Assembly: GCF_016741935.1 (NCBI RefSeq)
Contig: NZ_JAERRG010000019.1
Span: 1 to 64,000, forward strand
DNA length: 64,000 nt
From: Streptomyces endocoffeicus
GTDB lineage: Bacteria > Actinomycetota > Actinomycetes > Streptomycetales > Streptomycetaceae
Reading direction: 5' to 3'
This document shows positions 7,975 to 16,028 of the stretch, piece after piece (position 1 is the stretch's first letter; every line of letters starts with the position of its first letter). The notes beneath the pieces are model-generated. The model made no database searches, was not told the DNA's origin, and saw only the letters and a program-made list of their open reading frames with translations. Made by a program: the position numbers and the translations under genes.

Positions 7975-8754
7975 ATGGGCACTGACGTGCAGAGTTTTGC
8001 CGTAGCCAACCTTCGCCGCCGCCCCGTGTTTGTCGAAGCCGGGGGCTTCGTGGCGGGGATCGAACCGGGCACCACCAGCCCGTACATCAACTACGCCACC
8101 CCTCTTCCCGGCGCCCGGCCCACCGCCCGGGACGTCAAGGAGCTGATCGAGGCGTTCCGGGTGCGCGGACTCAAACCGCGGCTCGAGTTCGCGCCGGACG
8201 CCGCGCCCGCCGTGGAGCCCGCGCTGCGGGAGGCGGGGTTCGGCGTGGAGGCCACGCACGCGTATCTGGTGTGCACCCCGGAACGGCTCGCCGTTCCCCG
8301 GGGCACGGCGGCCGCTCCGGTGGCGATTCCGGTGGCGATTCCGGTGGCGGTTCCGGCCACGGACGAGGACTACCGGGCGATCGACGCCGCGCTGTCCGAG
8401 GCGTTCACCAGTGAGTTCGCCGCCTCCGAGGAGGGGGCGGCCCGGCTGCGCCGCGTCCAGGAGGACGGCGGCGCGGTGCGGTTCGTCCGGGCGCCCGACG
8501 GGGGCTGCGCCGGTGGGGCCACCTGCTCGGCTCCCGCCGTGGGCACCGCCGAACTGGCGGGCGTGGGCACCCGGCCCGCCTTCCGCGGCCGGGGCATCGC
8601 CGCCGCGGTCACCGCCGCCCTGGCCGAGACGATGTTCGCCCGGGGAGCCCGGTCGGTCTGGCTGGAGTACTCGGGTGAGGGCTCCCGCCGGGTCTACGAA
8701 CGCGTGGGTTTTCGGCCGCGGGGGACTCGTCTGTACATGAGTCTGGAGAGCTGA
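7975..8754 (+). CDS. GNAT-family N-acetyltransferase
   Basis: Cytoplasmic acetyltransferase of 259 residues with unknown acceptor. The C-terminal half has the acetyl-CoA motif A/B region (ELAGVGTRPAFRGRGIAAAV, about residues 188-207) followed by WLEYSGEGSRRVYERVGFRP, which is the usual end of a GNAT fold. The N-terminal half is a degenerate second GNAT-like lobe. A short repeat, VAIPVAIPVAVP (about 121-132), joins the halves and is encoded by tandem GTGGCGATTCCG units. The ATG has a GAGGT ribosome-binding site. It stands alone, with repeat DNA downstream. Confidence 0.85.
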   Translation: MGTDVQSFAVANLRRRPVFVEAGGFVAGIEPGTTSPYINYATPLPGARPTARDVKELIEAFRVRGLKPRLEFAPDAAPAVEPALREAGFGVEATHAYLVCTPERLAVPRGTAAAPVAIPVAIPVAVPATDEDYRAIDAALSEAFTSEFAASEEGAARLRRVQEDGGAVRFVRAPDGGCAGGATCSAPAVGTAELAGVGTRPAFRGRGIAAAVTAALAETMFARGARSVWLEYSGEGSRRVYERVGFRPRGTRLYMSLES

Positions 8755-8828
8755 GGTAGCGGGGGCGGGGGAGGGACGGCTTGCTCAGGCGCGGGCCGTC
8801 TCTGCCCCGCCCGGGGCCGGGGCCCACG

Positions 8829-9220
8829 GGTGTCCGGCGGTTCTTTCCCCTACCCGCCCCTTCCCGTAACCATGGGCTTCGCCCCTGGACCCCGGGGGCT
8901 GAGGCAGAGTCCCAGTCACGCGGCGGAGCCGCACACCGATGCTCAGCACGCCGCAGGCGCCAAGACCCGCCGGGCACTGCCTGGCCCCGCGGCAGGTGCG
9001 GGGGGCCTCCCCTCTCTCCGCACCGCTACCAGGGGCTTCGCCCCTGGACCCCCGGGGTCTGGGGCGGAGCCCCACCGCGCGGCGGAGCCGCGTATCGGTG
9101 CTGCGGGAAGGGGCGAAGCCCGGTCCGGGGTCTGGGGCGGAGCCCCAGTTGTGGGGTGGGGTGGGGTGGGGTGGGGTGGGGAGCAGCCCGCCGCAGGCGT
9201 CACGGTCCGCAGGTGTCACG
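8829..9220. repeat. Hairpin-rich dispersed repeat block A
   Basis: Contains several copies of GGGGCTTCGCCCC / GGGGCGGAGCCCC hairpins, CCTGGACCCCGGGG-type dyads, GCGGCGGAGCCGC hairpins and a (GGGGT)n tract at 9152-9180. The same cassettes, bounded by TGTCCGGCGG and GCCCGCCGCAGGC, recur near 16.8, 46.7 and 55.6 kb. The block fills a 480-bp gap and contains no credible gene. Confidence 0.85.
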
Positions 9221-9236
9221 AGCCGCCGGACGCCTC

Positions 9237-9878
9237 CTACCGCGGGGCCGCCGCCTCCAGCTCGTCCACGCTGCCGGACATGATCGTGCGGATATGGGCG
9301 GTGAGGTGCTCAAGCGGCCAGTCCCACCAGGCCAGGGCCAGCAGCCGGGCGATGTCCTCCTCGTCGTAGCGGCGGCGGATGAGCTTGGCCGGGTTGCCGC
9401 CGACGATGCCGTAGTCGGGAACGTCGTCCACCACCACGGAACCGGAGGCGATGACCGCGCCGTGGCCGATGCGGACGCCGGGCATCACCATCGCCCGGTA
9501 TCCGAACCAGACGTCATGGCCCACCACGGTGTCGCCCCGGCCCGGCAGACCGGTGATCAGGTCGAAGTGGTCGGCCCACGAGCCGCCCATGATGGGGAAG
9601 GGGAACGTGGACGGGCCGTCCATGCGGTGGTTGGCGCCGTTCATGATGAACCGCACCCCTTCGCCCAGCGCGCAGAACTTCCCGATGACCAGCCGCTCCG
9701 GCCCGTAGTGGTACAGCACATTGCGGGTCTCGAACGCGGTGGGCTCATCCGGGTCGTCGTAGTACGAGAACTCCCCGACCTCGATCAGCGGCGAGGTGAT
9801 CAGCGGCTTGAGCAGCACCACCCGTGGCTGCTCGGGCATCGGGTGCAGCACGGTCGGGTCGGCGGGTATGGCCGGCAT
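9237..9878 (-). CDS. Xenobiotic O-acetyltransferase (CatB/Vat-like)
   Basis: Left-handed beta-helix acetyltransferase of 213 residues, the normal length for the XAT class, which acetylates hydroxyls of chloramphenicol, streptogramin A or other small molecules with acetyl-CoA. Hexapeptide repeats run through the centre (VIGKFCALGEGVRFIMNGA; VVGHDVWFGYRAMVMPGVRI; AVIASGSVVVDDVPDYGIVG). The class's catalytic His is the one in NGANHRMDG, His84. The ATG with AAAGGG upstream is preferred to earlier in-frame starts. No antibiotic-resistance context is visible, so it may be a biosynthetic or housekeeping homologue. Confidence 0.9.
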   Translation of the reverse strand: MPAIPADPTVLHPMPEQPRVVLLKPLITSPLIEVGEFSYYDDPDEPTAFETRNVLYHYGPERLVIGKFCALGEGVRFIMNGANHRMDGPSTFPFPIMGGSWADHFDLITGLPGRGDTVVGHDVWFGYRAMVMPGVRIGHGAVIASGSVVVDDVPDYGIVGGNPAKLIRRRYDEEDIARLLALAWWDWPLEHLTAHIRTIMSGSVDELEAAAPR

Positions 9879-9900
9879 CGCGCATCGCCCTTTCTCGTCC

Positions 9901-9940
9901 GGGGTCCAGGGGCCGGGGGCCAGGGGCCAGGGGCCAGGCG
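9901..9940. repeat. Short CCAGGGG(C) tandem repeat
   Basis: Four to five imperfect units of about 8-10 bp (CCAGGGGCCGGGGG, CCAGGGGC, CCAGGGGC) lie just upstream of the acetyltransferase gene. They can form GGGGCC/GGCCCC pairing; function unknown. Confidence 0.6.
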
Positions 9941-10138
9941 TCATGATCGCAAGGTCGGCGCCCGGTGTCGCGCGTATTTGGCGGGGGCGGCCGCGAGGCA
10001 ACCCGAGCGCGCTCCCTGGAGTCCTTGAGCGGTGAAGCCCTCGTCCGCGTCCGTACCCCCATCCGTACCCGCACCTGTGCCCGCCGCCCGTTGTCTCTGC
10101 CGTCCGTGTCCGCCCGATCCGCCTTGCGAGGTGTCGCC

Positions 10139-11722
10139 GTGCGTTCGTCCGTTCCCGTCGCCGCCGTGGCGGTGTCCGTGTCCGTGCTGCTGCTCGCCGG
10201 GTGCAGCGAGGGCGGCGGCCACGAGGGGCGGAGGCCGGCGGAGGGAGCCACCAAGGGGGCGGCCGGTGCCTCGCTCGGGGACTTCAACGGCGACGGTTAC
10301 GACGACTTCGCCACCGCCATCCGCCCCACCAGCGCCTCCCGGGGACCGCTGCCGGCCCGGCTCGCGGTGGTCTACGGCGGGGCGCACGGCCTCGACCCAC
10401 GGCACCGCCTCGTCGCGAACGGCGCCGAGGACGACTATGTGGGCCCCCTGCTGCGCACCGATCTCGACCGGGACGGATTCACCGACCTGGTGACGGCGCG
10501 CTTCCGGCACGGCGGTTCGCCGCGGGCCGAGCGGACGGGGGAGACGGTGGTGCTGCGCGGCGGCCCGCGGGGGCTGGCCGCGCCGCGCCCGCTCGGCGGC
10601 GGCGCGGCCGGATTCCTGGCGCTGGCCGTGGGGGACTTCGACGGGGACGGCGCGGCCGACGTACTGGCCTCGGCGGCGGACGGCCGGGGTGCCGTACGTG
10701 TGCTGTACGGGCCGTTCGGCGCCAAGGCTCACCCCGCCCGTACCGCCCCGCTCCCCACCGGCCCCACCGACCGGCCCCGCCGCGGCGCACCCGCCACCGC
10801 CACGGCCGGGGACTTCAACGGCGACCACCGCACCGATGTGGTGCTGACCTACCGCTACGGCCTCGGCCAGGCGGATGAGCCGCAACGCGCGGATGGCCCG
10901 GAACCCGGCGACACCGCCCCCCTCGACACCCCCCTCGACACCCCCGTCGCCCACTACCGCGGCGGTCCCAAGGGCCTGGTGCGGGACAGGCGGCCCGAGG
11001 CGCGGCTGGCCCACGCCCTCGGCACGGAGGACGGCCCGCGCGAGCCCGCGGCCGGGGACGCCGACCACGACGGGACCGACGATCTGCTCGCGCCCGGCCA
11101 GGGGACCCTCGGCCCCGGCCGGCACCGCGGTTCCGGACGGCTGACCGTCGTCCACGGCGCCAAGTCCGGCCTGGGCCGGGGGCGTGCGGATCTCACCGTC
11201 GACCAGTCCGCACCGGGCATGCCCGGTGACGCACGGCGCGGCGACGGCTTCGGCGGCTCCCCGGCCGTCGGGGACATCACCGGCGACGGCCGCCCCGACC
11301 TCGTCGTGGCCGCCCCGGAGAAGAACAACGGCAACGGCCGGCTCACCCTGCTGCCCGGCGCACGGCACGGGCGCGGCGGCGAGTACGCCCCCGACCAGGC
11401 CCCCGACCAGGCCCCCGACCAGGCCAAGGACCCAAACAGGGAGCACGACGGGGAGCACGGCCGGGTCCAGTCCCTGGACCTGGACACCCCGGGTGTGCCC
11501 GGTCGGCACACCCCGTACGGCTTCGACGCCTTCGCCCCGCAGCCCCCGCTGCTCGACGTCGACGGGGACGGACACGAGGATGTGATCGCCGCCGCGCCCG
11601 GCTACGGCCGCGGCAGGACGGGCGGCTTCTGGATCTTCCGGGGGACCGACCACGGGCTCTCCACCGGGGACGTACGCCACTTCACCCCCGCCGACCTGGG
11701 CATACGCTTCCGGACAGGCTAG
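10139..11722 (+). CDS. FG-GAP/VCBS-repeat lipoprotein
   Basis: Predicted surface lipoprotein of 527 residues. A GTG with GAGG at good spacing starts a short signal peptide whose lipobox LLLAGCS puts the lipidated Cys at 22. The rest is an integrin-alpha-like beta-propeller built from repeats with calcium-loop motifs such as DFNGDGYDDF, DLDRDGFTDL, DFDGDGAADV, DFNGDHRTDV, DADHDGTDDL, DITGDGRPDL and DVDGDGHEDV. A small internal repeat, APDQAPDQAPDQA, is encoded by a 12-bp DNA repeat. Such proteins are common in Streptomyces; ligand and role are unknown. An earlier in-frame ATG would add 58 residues of arginine-rich sequence and is unlikely. Confidence 0.85.
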   Translation: MRSSVPVAAVAVSVSVLLLAGCSEGGGHEGRRPAEGATKGAAGASLGDFNGDGYDDFATAIRPTSASRGPLPARLAVVYGGAHGLDPRHRLVANGAEDDYVGPLLRTDLDRDGFTDLVTARFRHGGSPRAERTGETVVLRGGPRGLAAPRPLGGGAAGFLALAVGDFDGDGAADVLASAADGRGAVRVLYGPFGAKAHPARTAPLPTGPTDRPRRGAPATATAGDFNGDHRTDVVLTYRYGLGQADEPQRADGPEPGDTAPLDTPLDTPVAHYRGGPKGLVRDRRPEARLAHALGTEDGPREPAAGDADHDGTDDLLAPGQGTLGPGRHRGSGRLTVVHGAKSGLGRGRADLTVDQSAPGMPGDARRGDGFGGSPAVGDITGDGRPDLVVAAPEKNNGNGRLTLLPGARHGRGGEYAPDQAPDQAPDQAKDPNREHDGEHGRVQSLDLDTPGVPGRHTPYGFDAFAPQPPLLDVDGDGHEDVIAAAPGYGRGRTGGFWIFRGTDHGLSTGDVRHFTPADLGIRFRTG

Positions 11723-11740
11723 CTGTCCCAGCGGCCGCCG

Positions 11741-11782
11741 ACCCCGCCACCGCGCCGGAATAACGGCGGGCAGTGGCGGGGT
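11741..11782. terminator. Compound hairpin downstream of FG-GAP gene
   Basis: Outer 10-bp stem ACCCCGCCAC / GTGGCGGGGT with an inner CGCCG / CGGCG stem. It lies 18 bases after the stop codon and before the thioredoxin gene. Confidence 0.65.
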
Positions 11783-11830
11783 TACCGTGCATGTGGCATC
11801 TGCCGACGTACGGAAGCGGGTAACGCAGGC

Positions 11831-12271
11831 ATGAGCACTAGCACCGTCGAGCTCACCAAGGACAACTTCGACGAGATCGTGTCCGGGAGCGAATTCGTTC
11901 TGATTGATTTCTGGGCCTCCTGGTGCGGGCCGTGCCGGATGTTCGCGCCCATTTACGAGAAGGCCGCCGGGCGCCACCAGGATCTGCTGTTCGCCAAGGT
12001 CGACACCGAGGCCCAGCCCGAGCTGGCCGCTGCCTTCGACATCCAGTCCATCCCCACGCTGATGATCGTGCGGGAGAACATCGCGGTCTTCGCCCAGCCC
12101 GGCGCCCTCCCCGAGCCGGCCCTGGAGGACCTCATCGGCCAGGCCCGCGACCTGGACATGGATACGGTGCGCGCCTCCATCGCCGCCGCGGCGAACGAGA
12201 AGCACGCCATCGACGAGGAGAAGGAGCAGGGCGTCGCGGGCGAGGAGAAGGCATCCGGCGACCGTGGCTGA
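11831..12271 (+). CDS. Thioredoxin
   Basis: Cytoplasmic disulfide reductase of 146 residues. The active site WCGPC occupies residues 31-35 in the classical context DFWASWCGPCRMFAP, and the conserved cis-Pro is in SIPTLMIV. The first 110 residues are a normal thioredoxin fold; the last 35 are an acidic/basic, probably disordered extension (NEKHAIDEEKEQGVAGEE) that ordinary thioredoxins lack. The next gene starts eight bases before this one ends, so the two are likely co-transcribed. Reduction would come from a thioredoxin reductase encoded elsewhere. Confidence 0.94.
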   Translation: MSTSTVELTKDNFDEIVSGSEFVLIDFWASWCGPCRMFAPIYEKAAGRHQDLLFAKVDTEAQPELAAAFDIQSIPTLMIVRENIAVFAQPGALPEPALEDLIGQARDLDMDTVRASIAAAANEKHAIDEEKEQGVAGEEKASGDRG

Positions 12272-12929
12272 GCTGCTGCTGGTCCGGCACGGGGAAACCG
12301 AGTGGAGCCGGTCGCACAAGCACACCAGCTGGACCGATCTGCCCCTGACCCCGCGCGGTGAGGAGCAGGCACGTGCCCTGCGCGGGCCGCTCGCCGCACG
12401 GAAGATCGGGCTGATCCTGGTCAGCCCGATGGACCGGGCCGTGCGGACCGCGCGGCTCGCCGGGCTCGAGGATCTGACCGTCGAGCCCGATCTGCGCGAA
12501 TGGGACTACGGCGGCTACGAGGGCGTCACCACCGACGAGATCCACCGCACCCGCCCCGACTGGAACCTGTGGACCGACGGCGTGCCACCGGCCGGACCCG
12601 ACCACCCCGACCACGCCGACCACCCCGGCGAGTCTCCCGAGCGAATCGGGGACCGGGTGGACCGGGTGCTCGCCCGGATCGCCCCCGACCTGGCGGCGGC
12701 GGACGGCGCCGATGTGGTGCTGGTGGCGCACGGCCATGTCCTGCGGGTGCTCACCGCCCGGCGGCTGGGTCTGCCCCCGTCCGCCGGTGCGCTCTTCCGG
12801 CTCGACACCGCGACCGTCAGTCGACTGGGAAGTGAGCATGGTCGCCCGGCCATGGTCGCCTGGAACGTAGGCTCGGAGTCGATCTCCGGACAGGGGGCCA
12901 CCGGAAGCGGTGGCACCCCCGCCGGGTGA
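12264..12929 (+). CDS. Histidine phosphatase family protein
   Basis: Phosphoglycerate-mutase-like phosphatase of 221 residues. The catalytic RHGE motif is at 8-11 with nucleophile His9; the second catalytic His is in VAHGHVLR (His156), and the acid residue lies in LREWDYGGYEG. A linker rich in DHPDH units (about 112-120) is unusual. The start is a GTG within the end of the thioredoxin gene. Substrate cannot be assigned; Streptomyces homologues are annotated variously as phosphoglycerate mutase or acid phosphatase. Confidence 0.9.
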   Translation: MAELLLVRHGETEWSRSHKHTSWTDLPLTPRGEEQARALRGPLAARKIGLILVSPMDRAVRTARLAGLEDLTVEPDLREWDYGGYEGVTTDEIHRTRPDWNLWTDGVPPAGPDHPDHADHPGESPERIGDRVDRVLARIAPDLAAADGADVVLVAHGHVLRVLTARRLGLPPSAGALFRLDTATVSRLGSEHGRPAMVAWNVGSESISGQGATGSGGTPAG

Positions 12930-12986
12930 TCGTCTCCGACCGTATACGCATACCGCACGTCCGACAGGAAGCAGGGAACAGCGAGC

Positions 12987-13412
12987 ATGGCTACGACGCG
13001 TACCGCGCACACCGTCTGGCAGGGCAATCTGGCCGAGGGCAAGGGGACCGTCACCTTCGACTCCTCCGGCATCGGCGAGCAGCCGGTCTCCTGGCCGTCC
13101 CGCGCCGAGCAGGCCAACGGCAAGACCAGCCCCGAGGAGCTGATCGCGGCGGCCCACTCCAGCTGCTTCTCGATGGCGCTCTCGCACGGCCTCACCCAGG
13201 CGGGCAACCCGCCCACCCAGCTGACCACCCAGGCCGAGGTCACCTTCCAGCCCGGCACCGGGATCACCGGGATCCACCTCACCGTGGAGGGCACGGTGGA
13301 GGGTCTTGACGAGGCCGCGTTCGTCGAGGCGGCCGAGGGCGCCAAGAAGAACTGCCCGGTGAGCCAGGCGCTCGCCGGTACGGAGATCACGCTGTCGGCG
13401 AAGCTGGCCTGA
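12987..13412 (+). CDS. OsmC-family peroxiredoxin-like protein
   Basis: Cytoplasmic thiol peroxidase of the OsmC/Ohr family, 141 residues, which reduces organic hydroperoxides. The two redox cysteines are Cys60 in AAAHSSCFSMALS and Cys123 in KKNCPVSQAL, with the conserved glutamate in SPEELIAA. The His after the first Cys region (SHGL) and overall pattern favour OsmC over Ohr. It follows the thioredoxin/phosphatase pair on the same strand, a sensible stress-related neighbourhood, although 57 bases separate them. Its last 26 bases overlap the end of the convergent gene on the other strand. Confidence 0.93.
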   Translation: MATTRTAHTVWQGNLAEGKGTVTFDSSGIGEQPVSWPSRAEQANGKTSPEELIAAAHSSCFSMALSHGLTQAGNPPTQLTTQAEVTFQPGTGITGIHLTVEGTVEGLDEAAFVEAAEGAKKNCPVSQALAGTEITLSAKLA

Positions 13413-14010
13413 CGTCCTCCATACGCTGCAGCAGTCCCCAGGTGAACTCCGCCACATAGTGGCGGAGTTCACCGTTGTCCGCCTCCGGCGCGTCGAAGGC
13501 GAGCCGCCAGCGGGTGGGCGCCGAGCCCTCCATGGGCCGTGCGGGCGCGAAGGCGCGCGCCACCTCGTCCACCGTGCAGGACCAGGGCAGCAGATCGGCG
13601 GCCGTACGCAGCCGGGGTCCGGGCGCGCCCGGGGCGCGCACCAGCCACTCGTTCCAGACCGCCCCGTTCGGCGCGGTGAGCACCTCGAACCGCAGATCCG
13701 GCCACAGCGGCACGGACCAGCTCAGCGCCTCGCAGGTCAGATCGCCGATCCGGCGGGTGGCGGTGGACTCGGGCGGGCCCAGTACGGAGCGGTAGCGGGC
13801 GACCGCCGAGCGCCGCCGCGGCGAGCGCTGCATGGCCTGCCAGCGGCGGTTGGCCTCGCGCATCACCGCACGCCCGAAGCCCAGCTCGCGTAGTGCGTCC
13901 TCGACCAGCCCCGGCTGATGGTCGGCCATCCGGCGCAGCAGCACGAGGACGAAGGGGAAGGGGGCGGGGAACGAATCGGGCTGAGCGAATGAGCCGGGCG
14001 CGGAATCCAT
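13387..14010 (-). CDS. Conserved hypothetical protein
   Basis: A 207-residue cytoplasmic protein that I do not recognise. It has no signal peptide or membrane segment. Notable stretches are LVEDALRELGFGRAVMREAN near the N-terminus and VWNEWLVRAPGAPGPRLRTA in the middle; the composition suggests a single alpha/beta domain. Codon usage is normal, so it is probably a real Streptomyces gene. Its end overlaps the OsmC gene by 26 bases tail-to-tail, and it is divergent from the IclR gene with a 23-bp tandem repeat between. Confidence 0.7.
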   Translation of the reverse strand: MDSAPGSFAQPDSFPAPFPFVLVLLRRMADHQPGLVEDALRELGFGRAVMREANRRWQAMQRSPRRRSAVARYRSVLGPPESTATRRIGDLTCEALSWSVPLWPDLRFEVLTAPNGAVWNEWLVRAPGAPGPRLRTAADLLPWSCTVDEVARAFAPARPMEGSAPTRWRLAFDAPEADNGELRHYVAEFTWGLLQRMEDVRPASPTA

Positions 14011-14020
14011 GGCTCCTATC

Positions 14021-14079
14021 GTGGCGTACGGGCTCGTCGTGCGGTGGCGTACGGGCTCGTCGTGCGGTGGCGTACGGGG
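14021..14079. repeat. 23-bp tandem repeat, about 2.6 copies
   Basis: GTGGCGTACGGGCTCGTCGT(GCG) occurs exactly at 14021-14043 and 14044-14066, and the first 12 bases again at 14067. It lies in the divergent intergenic region just upstream of the hypothetical gene. Confidence 0.9.
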
Positions 14080-14167
14080 GTGTCCTCGTCCGGTGGCGCA
14101 AGCGCTTCCCCTCGCATCGTGCCTTTGCCGGACCATTGCCGGGGGAAGTCCCCTCCGCATAACCTGT

Positions 14168-14202
14168 GTTCGCGATACCGGCCACCGGCCGGAATCTCGA
14201 AC
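14168..14202. promoter_or_regulatory. Candidate IclR operator
   Basis: GTTCGCGAT (14168-14176) and ATCTCGAAC (14194-14202) form an inverted repeat with eight of nine bases matching and a 17-base spacer, 37 bases upstream of the IclR start. The half-site resembles GTTCGATAT and GTTCGAAAT upstream of the dehydratase gene at 42.95 kb. Confidence 0.5.
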
Positions 14203-14238
14203 GCTTGCCATCTGAACCAGAAGGGGAGGGCGAGCACT

Positions 14239-15015
14239 ATGGGACGCCTGGTGCCCGCGGTGACACGGGCTCTGGACATACTCGAGCTCTTCCTGGACGG
14301 GGACGGCACGCTCTCCGCGCCCGAGATCACCCGTCGGCTCGGGCTGCCCCGTACGACGGTCCATGAACTGGTGACCACTCTGGCCGCCCGCTCCTATCTG
14401 GTCCAGCTACCCGACCAGCCCGGCCGCTATCGGCTCGGGGTGCGGCCGTACCAGCTGGGCAGCCGCTACGCCGAGCAGCTCGACCTGGCCGCCGAGGGCC
14501 AGCAGGTGGCCCGGAGCGTCGCGGAGACCTGCGACGAGACCGTGCATGTCGCGATCCTCGAGGGCATGGACGTCATCTACATCGCCAAGGTCGACTCCAC
14601 CCACGCCGTCCGCATGGTCTCCGCCGCGGGCCGCCGGCTGCCCGCCCACTGCACCTCGGTCGGCAAGATGCTGCTCGCGTCCCTCCCGGAGGACGCCCTG
14701 GCCGCGCGGCTGTCCGGCGATCAGCCACTGGCCGCGATGACGGACAACAGCATCACCTCCCCCGCCGAACTGCGCCGCCACCTCGACACCGTGCGCGAGC
14801 GCGGCATCGCGGTCGAGCAGCGGGAGTCCAACCCGGATGTGAACTGCGTGGCGGCTCCCGTACGGGACTCCGCGGGGAAGGTGGTCGCGGCGCTGTCGAT
14901 CTCGGTGCCGACGATCCGCTGGAGCGATGAGCGCCAGGCCGAGCTGGAGGAGCTGGCGGCCAAGGGCGCGGGTGAACTGTCGGTGCGGCTGGGACATCGG
15001 AGGCGGGACATATGA
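14239..15015 (+). CDS. IclR-family transcriptional regulator
   Basis: DNA-binding regulator of 258 residues. An N-terminal winged helix (LSAPEITRRLGLPRTTVHEL, about residues 21-40) precedes the IclR effector domain, with typical VHVAILEGMDVIYIAKVDS, LPAHCTSVGKMLLA and NCVAAPVRDSAGKVVAAL segments. AAGGGGAGGG upstream of the ATG fixes the start. It overlaps the lactonase gene by four bases (ATGA), so it most likely controls that gene and itself. IclR proteins of this kind usually respond to small sugar acids or aromatic acids; the lactonase partner favours a sugar acid. A shared upstream motif suggests it may also control the galactonate-type operon at 39-43 kb. Confidence 0.92.
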   Translation: MGRLVPAVTRALDILELFLDGDGTLSAPEITRRLGLPRTTVHELVTTLAARSYLVQLPDQPGRYRLGVRPYQLGSRYAEQLDLAAEGQQVARSVAETCDETVHVAILEGMDVIYIAKVDSTHAVRMVSAAGRRLPAHCTSVGKMLLASLPEDALAARLSGDQPLAAMTDNSITSPAELRRHLDTVRERGIAVEQRESNPDVNCVAAPVRDSAGKVVAALSISVPTIRWSDERQAELEELAAKGAGELSVRLGHRRRDI

Positions 15016-15896
15016 GCACACGGCCATCGCTCGAGATCGCGGTGCGCGCGAGCGCCGTGCTCGGTGAGGGACCCACCTGGGACGCCGCCGCCCAGCGGCT
15101 GATCTGGGTGGACATCCTCTCCTCCCGTGTCCACACCTACGACCCCGCCACCGGCCGCCGCACCACCCTGGGCACCGAGCAGCACGTCGGCGCGGCCAAG
15201 CCCCGCGCGGGCGGCGGCCTGGTGGTCAACCTCCGCGACGGCATCGGGGTGTACGGGGCGGACGGCGGCTTCGACTGGCTGCTGCGCGAGGCGGTCCCCG
15301 GCCGCCGGGGCAACGACGCCGCCGTCGCGCCCGACGGCTCGCTGTGGGCGGGCACCATGCGCTACGACGAGGGGGCCGGCGGCGGCACGCTCTCCCGGAT
15401 CGGGTCCGACGGCTCCCGTACGGAGTTCTTGCCGGCGGTGACGGTCAGCAACGGCATCGGCTGGAGCCCGGACGGCCGCCTCATGTACTACATCGACACC
15501 CCCACCCGCCGTATCGACGTCTTCGACGTCCCCGATGCCCCCGATGTCGCGGACCCGGACGGTCCGGTGGTCTCGGGCCGGAGGCCGTTCGCCGAGGTCG
15601 AGGAGGGCGCGGGCTTCCCGGACGGGCTGTGCGTGGACGCCGATGGTGCGGTGTGGGTCGCCCTGTGGGACGGCGCCGCGATCCGTCGCTACGCCCCTGA
15701 CGGGACACTCGATCGGGTGGTGGAGCTGCCGTTCAGGCGCCCGACCGCGTGTGCCTTCGGCGGTGCGGACCTCACCGATCTGTATCTGACCTCGGCACGC
15801 GTCGGACTCGGCGCCTCCGCACCGCCGCTCGCCGGGTCACTGCTGGTCATCCCGGGCGTGGGGCAGGGGTTGGCGCAGCCCGCCTTCGGCGGCTGA
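15012..15896 (+). CDS. SMP-30/gluconolactonase-family sugar lactonase
   Basis: Cytoplasmic six-bladed beta-propeller lactonase of 294 residues that hydrolyses aldonolactones to aldonic acids with a divalent metal. Metal ligands expected for the family are visible: the Glu of VLGEGPTW (Glu19), the Asn of TVSNGIGWSPDG and the Asp of GFPDGLCVDADG; the substrate-loop RRGNDAAVAPDG is also present. It is translationally coupled to the IclR regulator. In oxidative sugar pathways this enzyme acts between a sugar dehydrogenase and a sugar-acid dehydratase, and such a dehydratase gene is present 27 kb away. Confidence 0.92.
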   Translation: MSTRPSLEIAVRASAVLGEGPTWDAAAQRLIWVDILSSRVHTYDPATGRRTTLGTEQHVGAAKPRAGGGLVVNLRDGIGVYGADGGFDWLLREAVPGRRGNDAAVAPDGSLWAGTMRYDEGAGGGTLSRIGSDGSRTEFLPAVTVSNGIGWSPDGRLMYYIDTPTRRIDVFDVPDAPDVADPDGPVVSGRRPFAEVEEGAGFPDGLCVDADGAVWVALWDGAAIRRYAPDGTLDRVVELPFRRPTACAFGGADLTDLYLTSARVGLGASAPPLAGSLLVIPGVGQGLAQPAFGG

Positions 15897-16028
15897 GCGG
15901 GGCCGGGCGGACCCCGGCCGTCCCCGGGACAGGGCCCTGACGAGGGCTTTCGTACGGTTCTTTGCACAGGATCCTCACACCCCGCGTCCTGCTGACCTAC
16001 CCGTTGGTCACATAACCTGCCCGGCGAA

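Noticed and set aside
8829..9220. Insertion sequence remnant
   Set aside because: No transposase fragment, terminal inverted repeats with target duplication, or attachment site could be identified; only hairpin cassettes are seen.
8781..10028. Long plus-strand open frame across repeat block A and the O-acetyltransferase gene
   Set aside because: It is antisense to a clear hexapeptide acetyltransferase and its product is low-complexity Gly/Arg/Pro, as expected from high-GC shadow frames.
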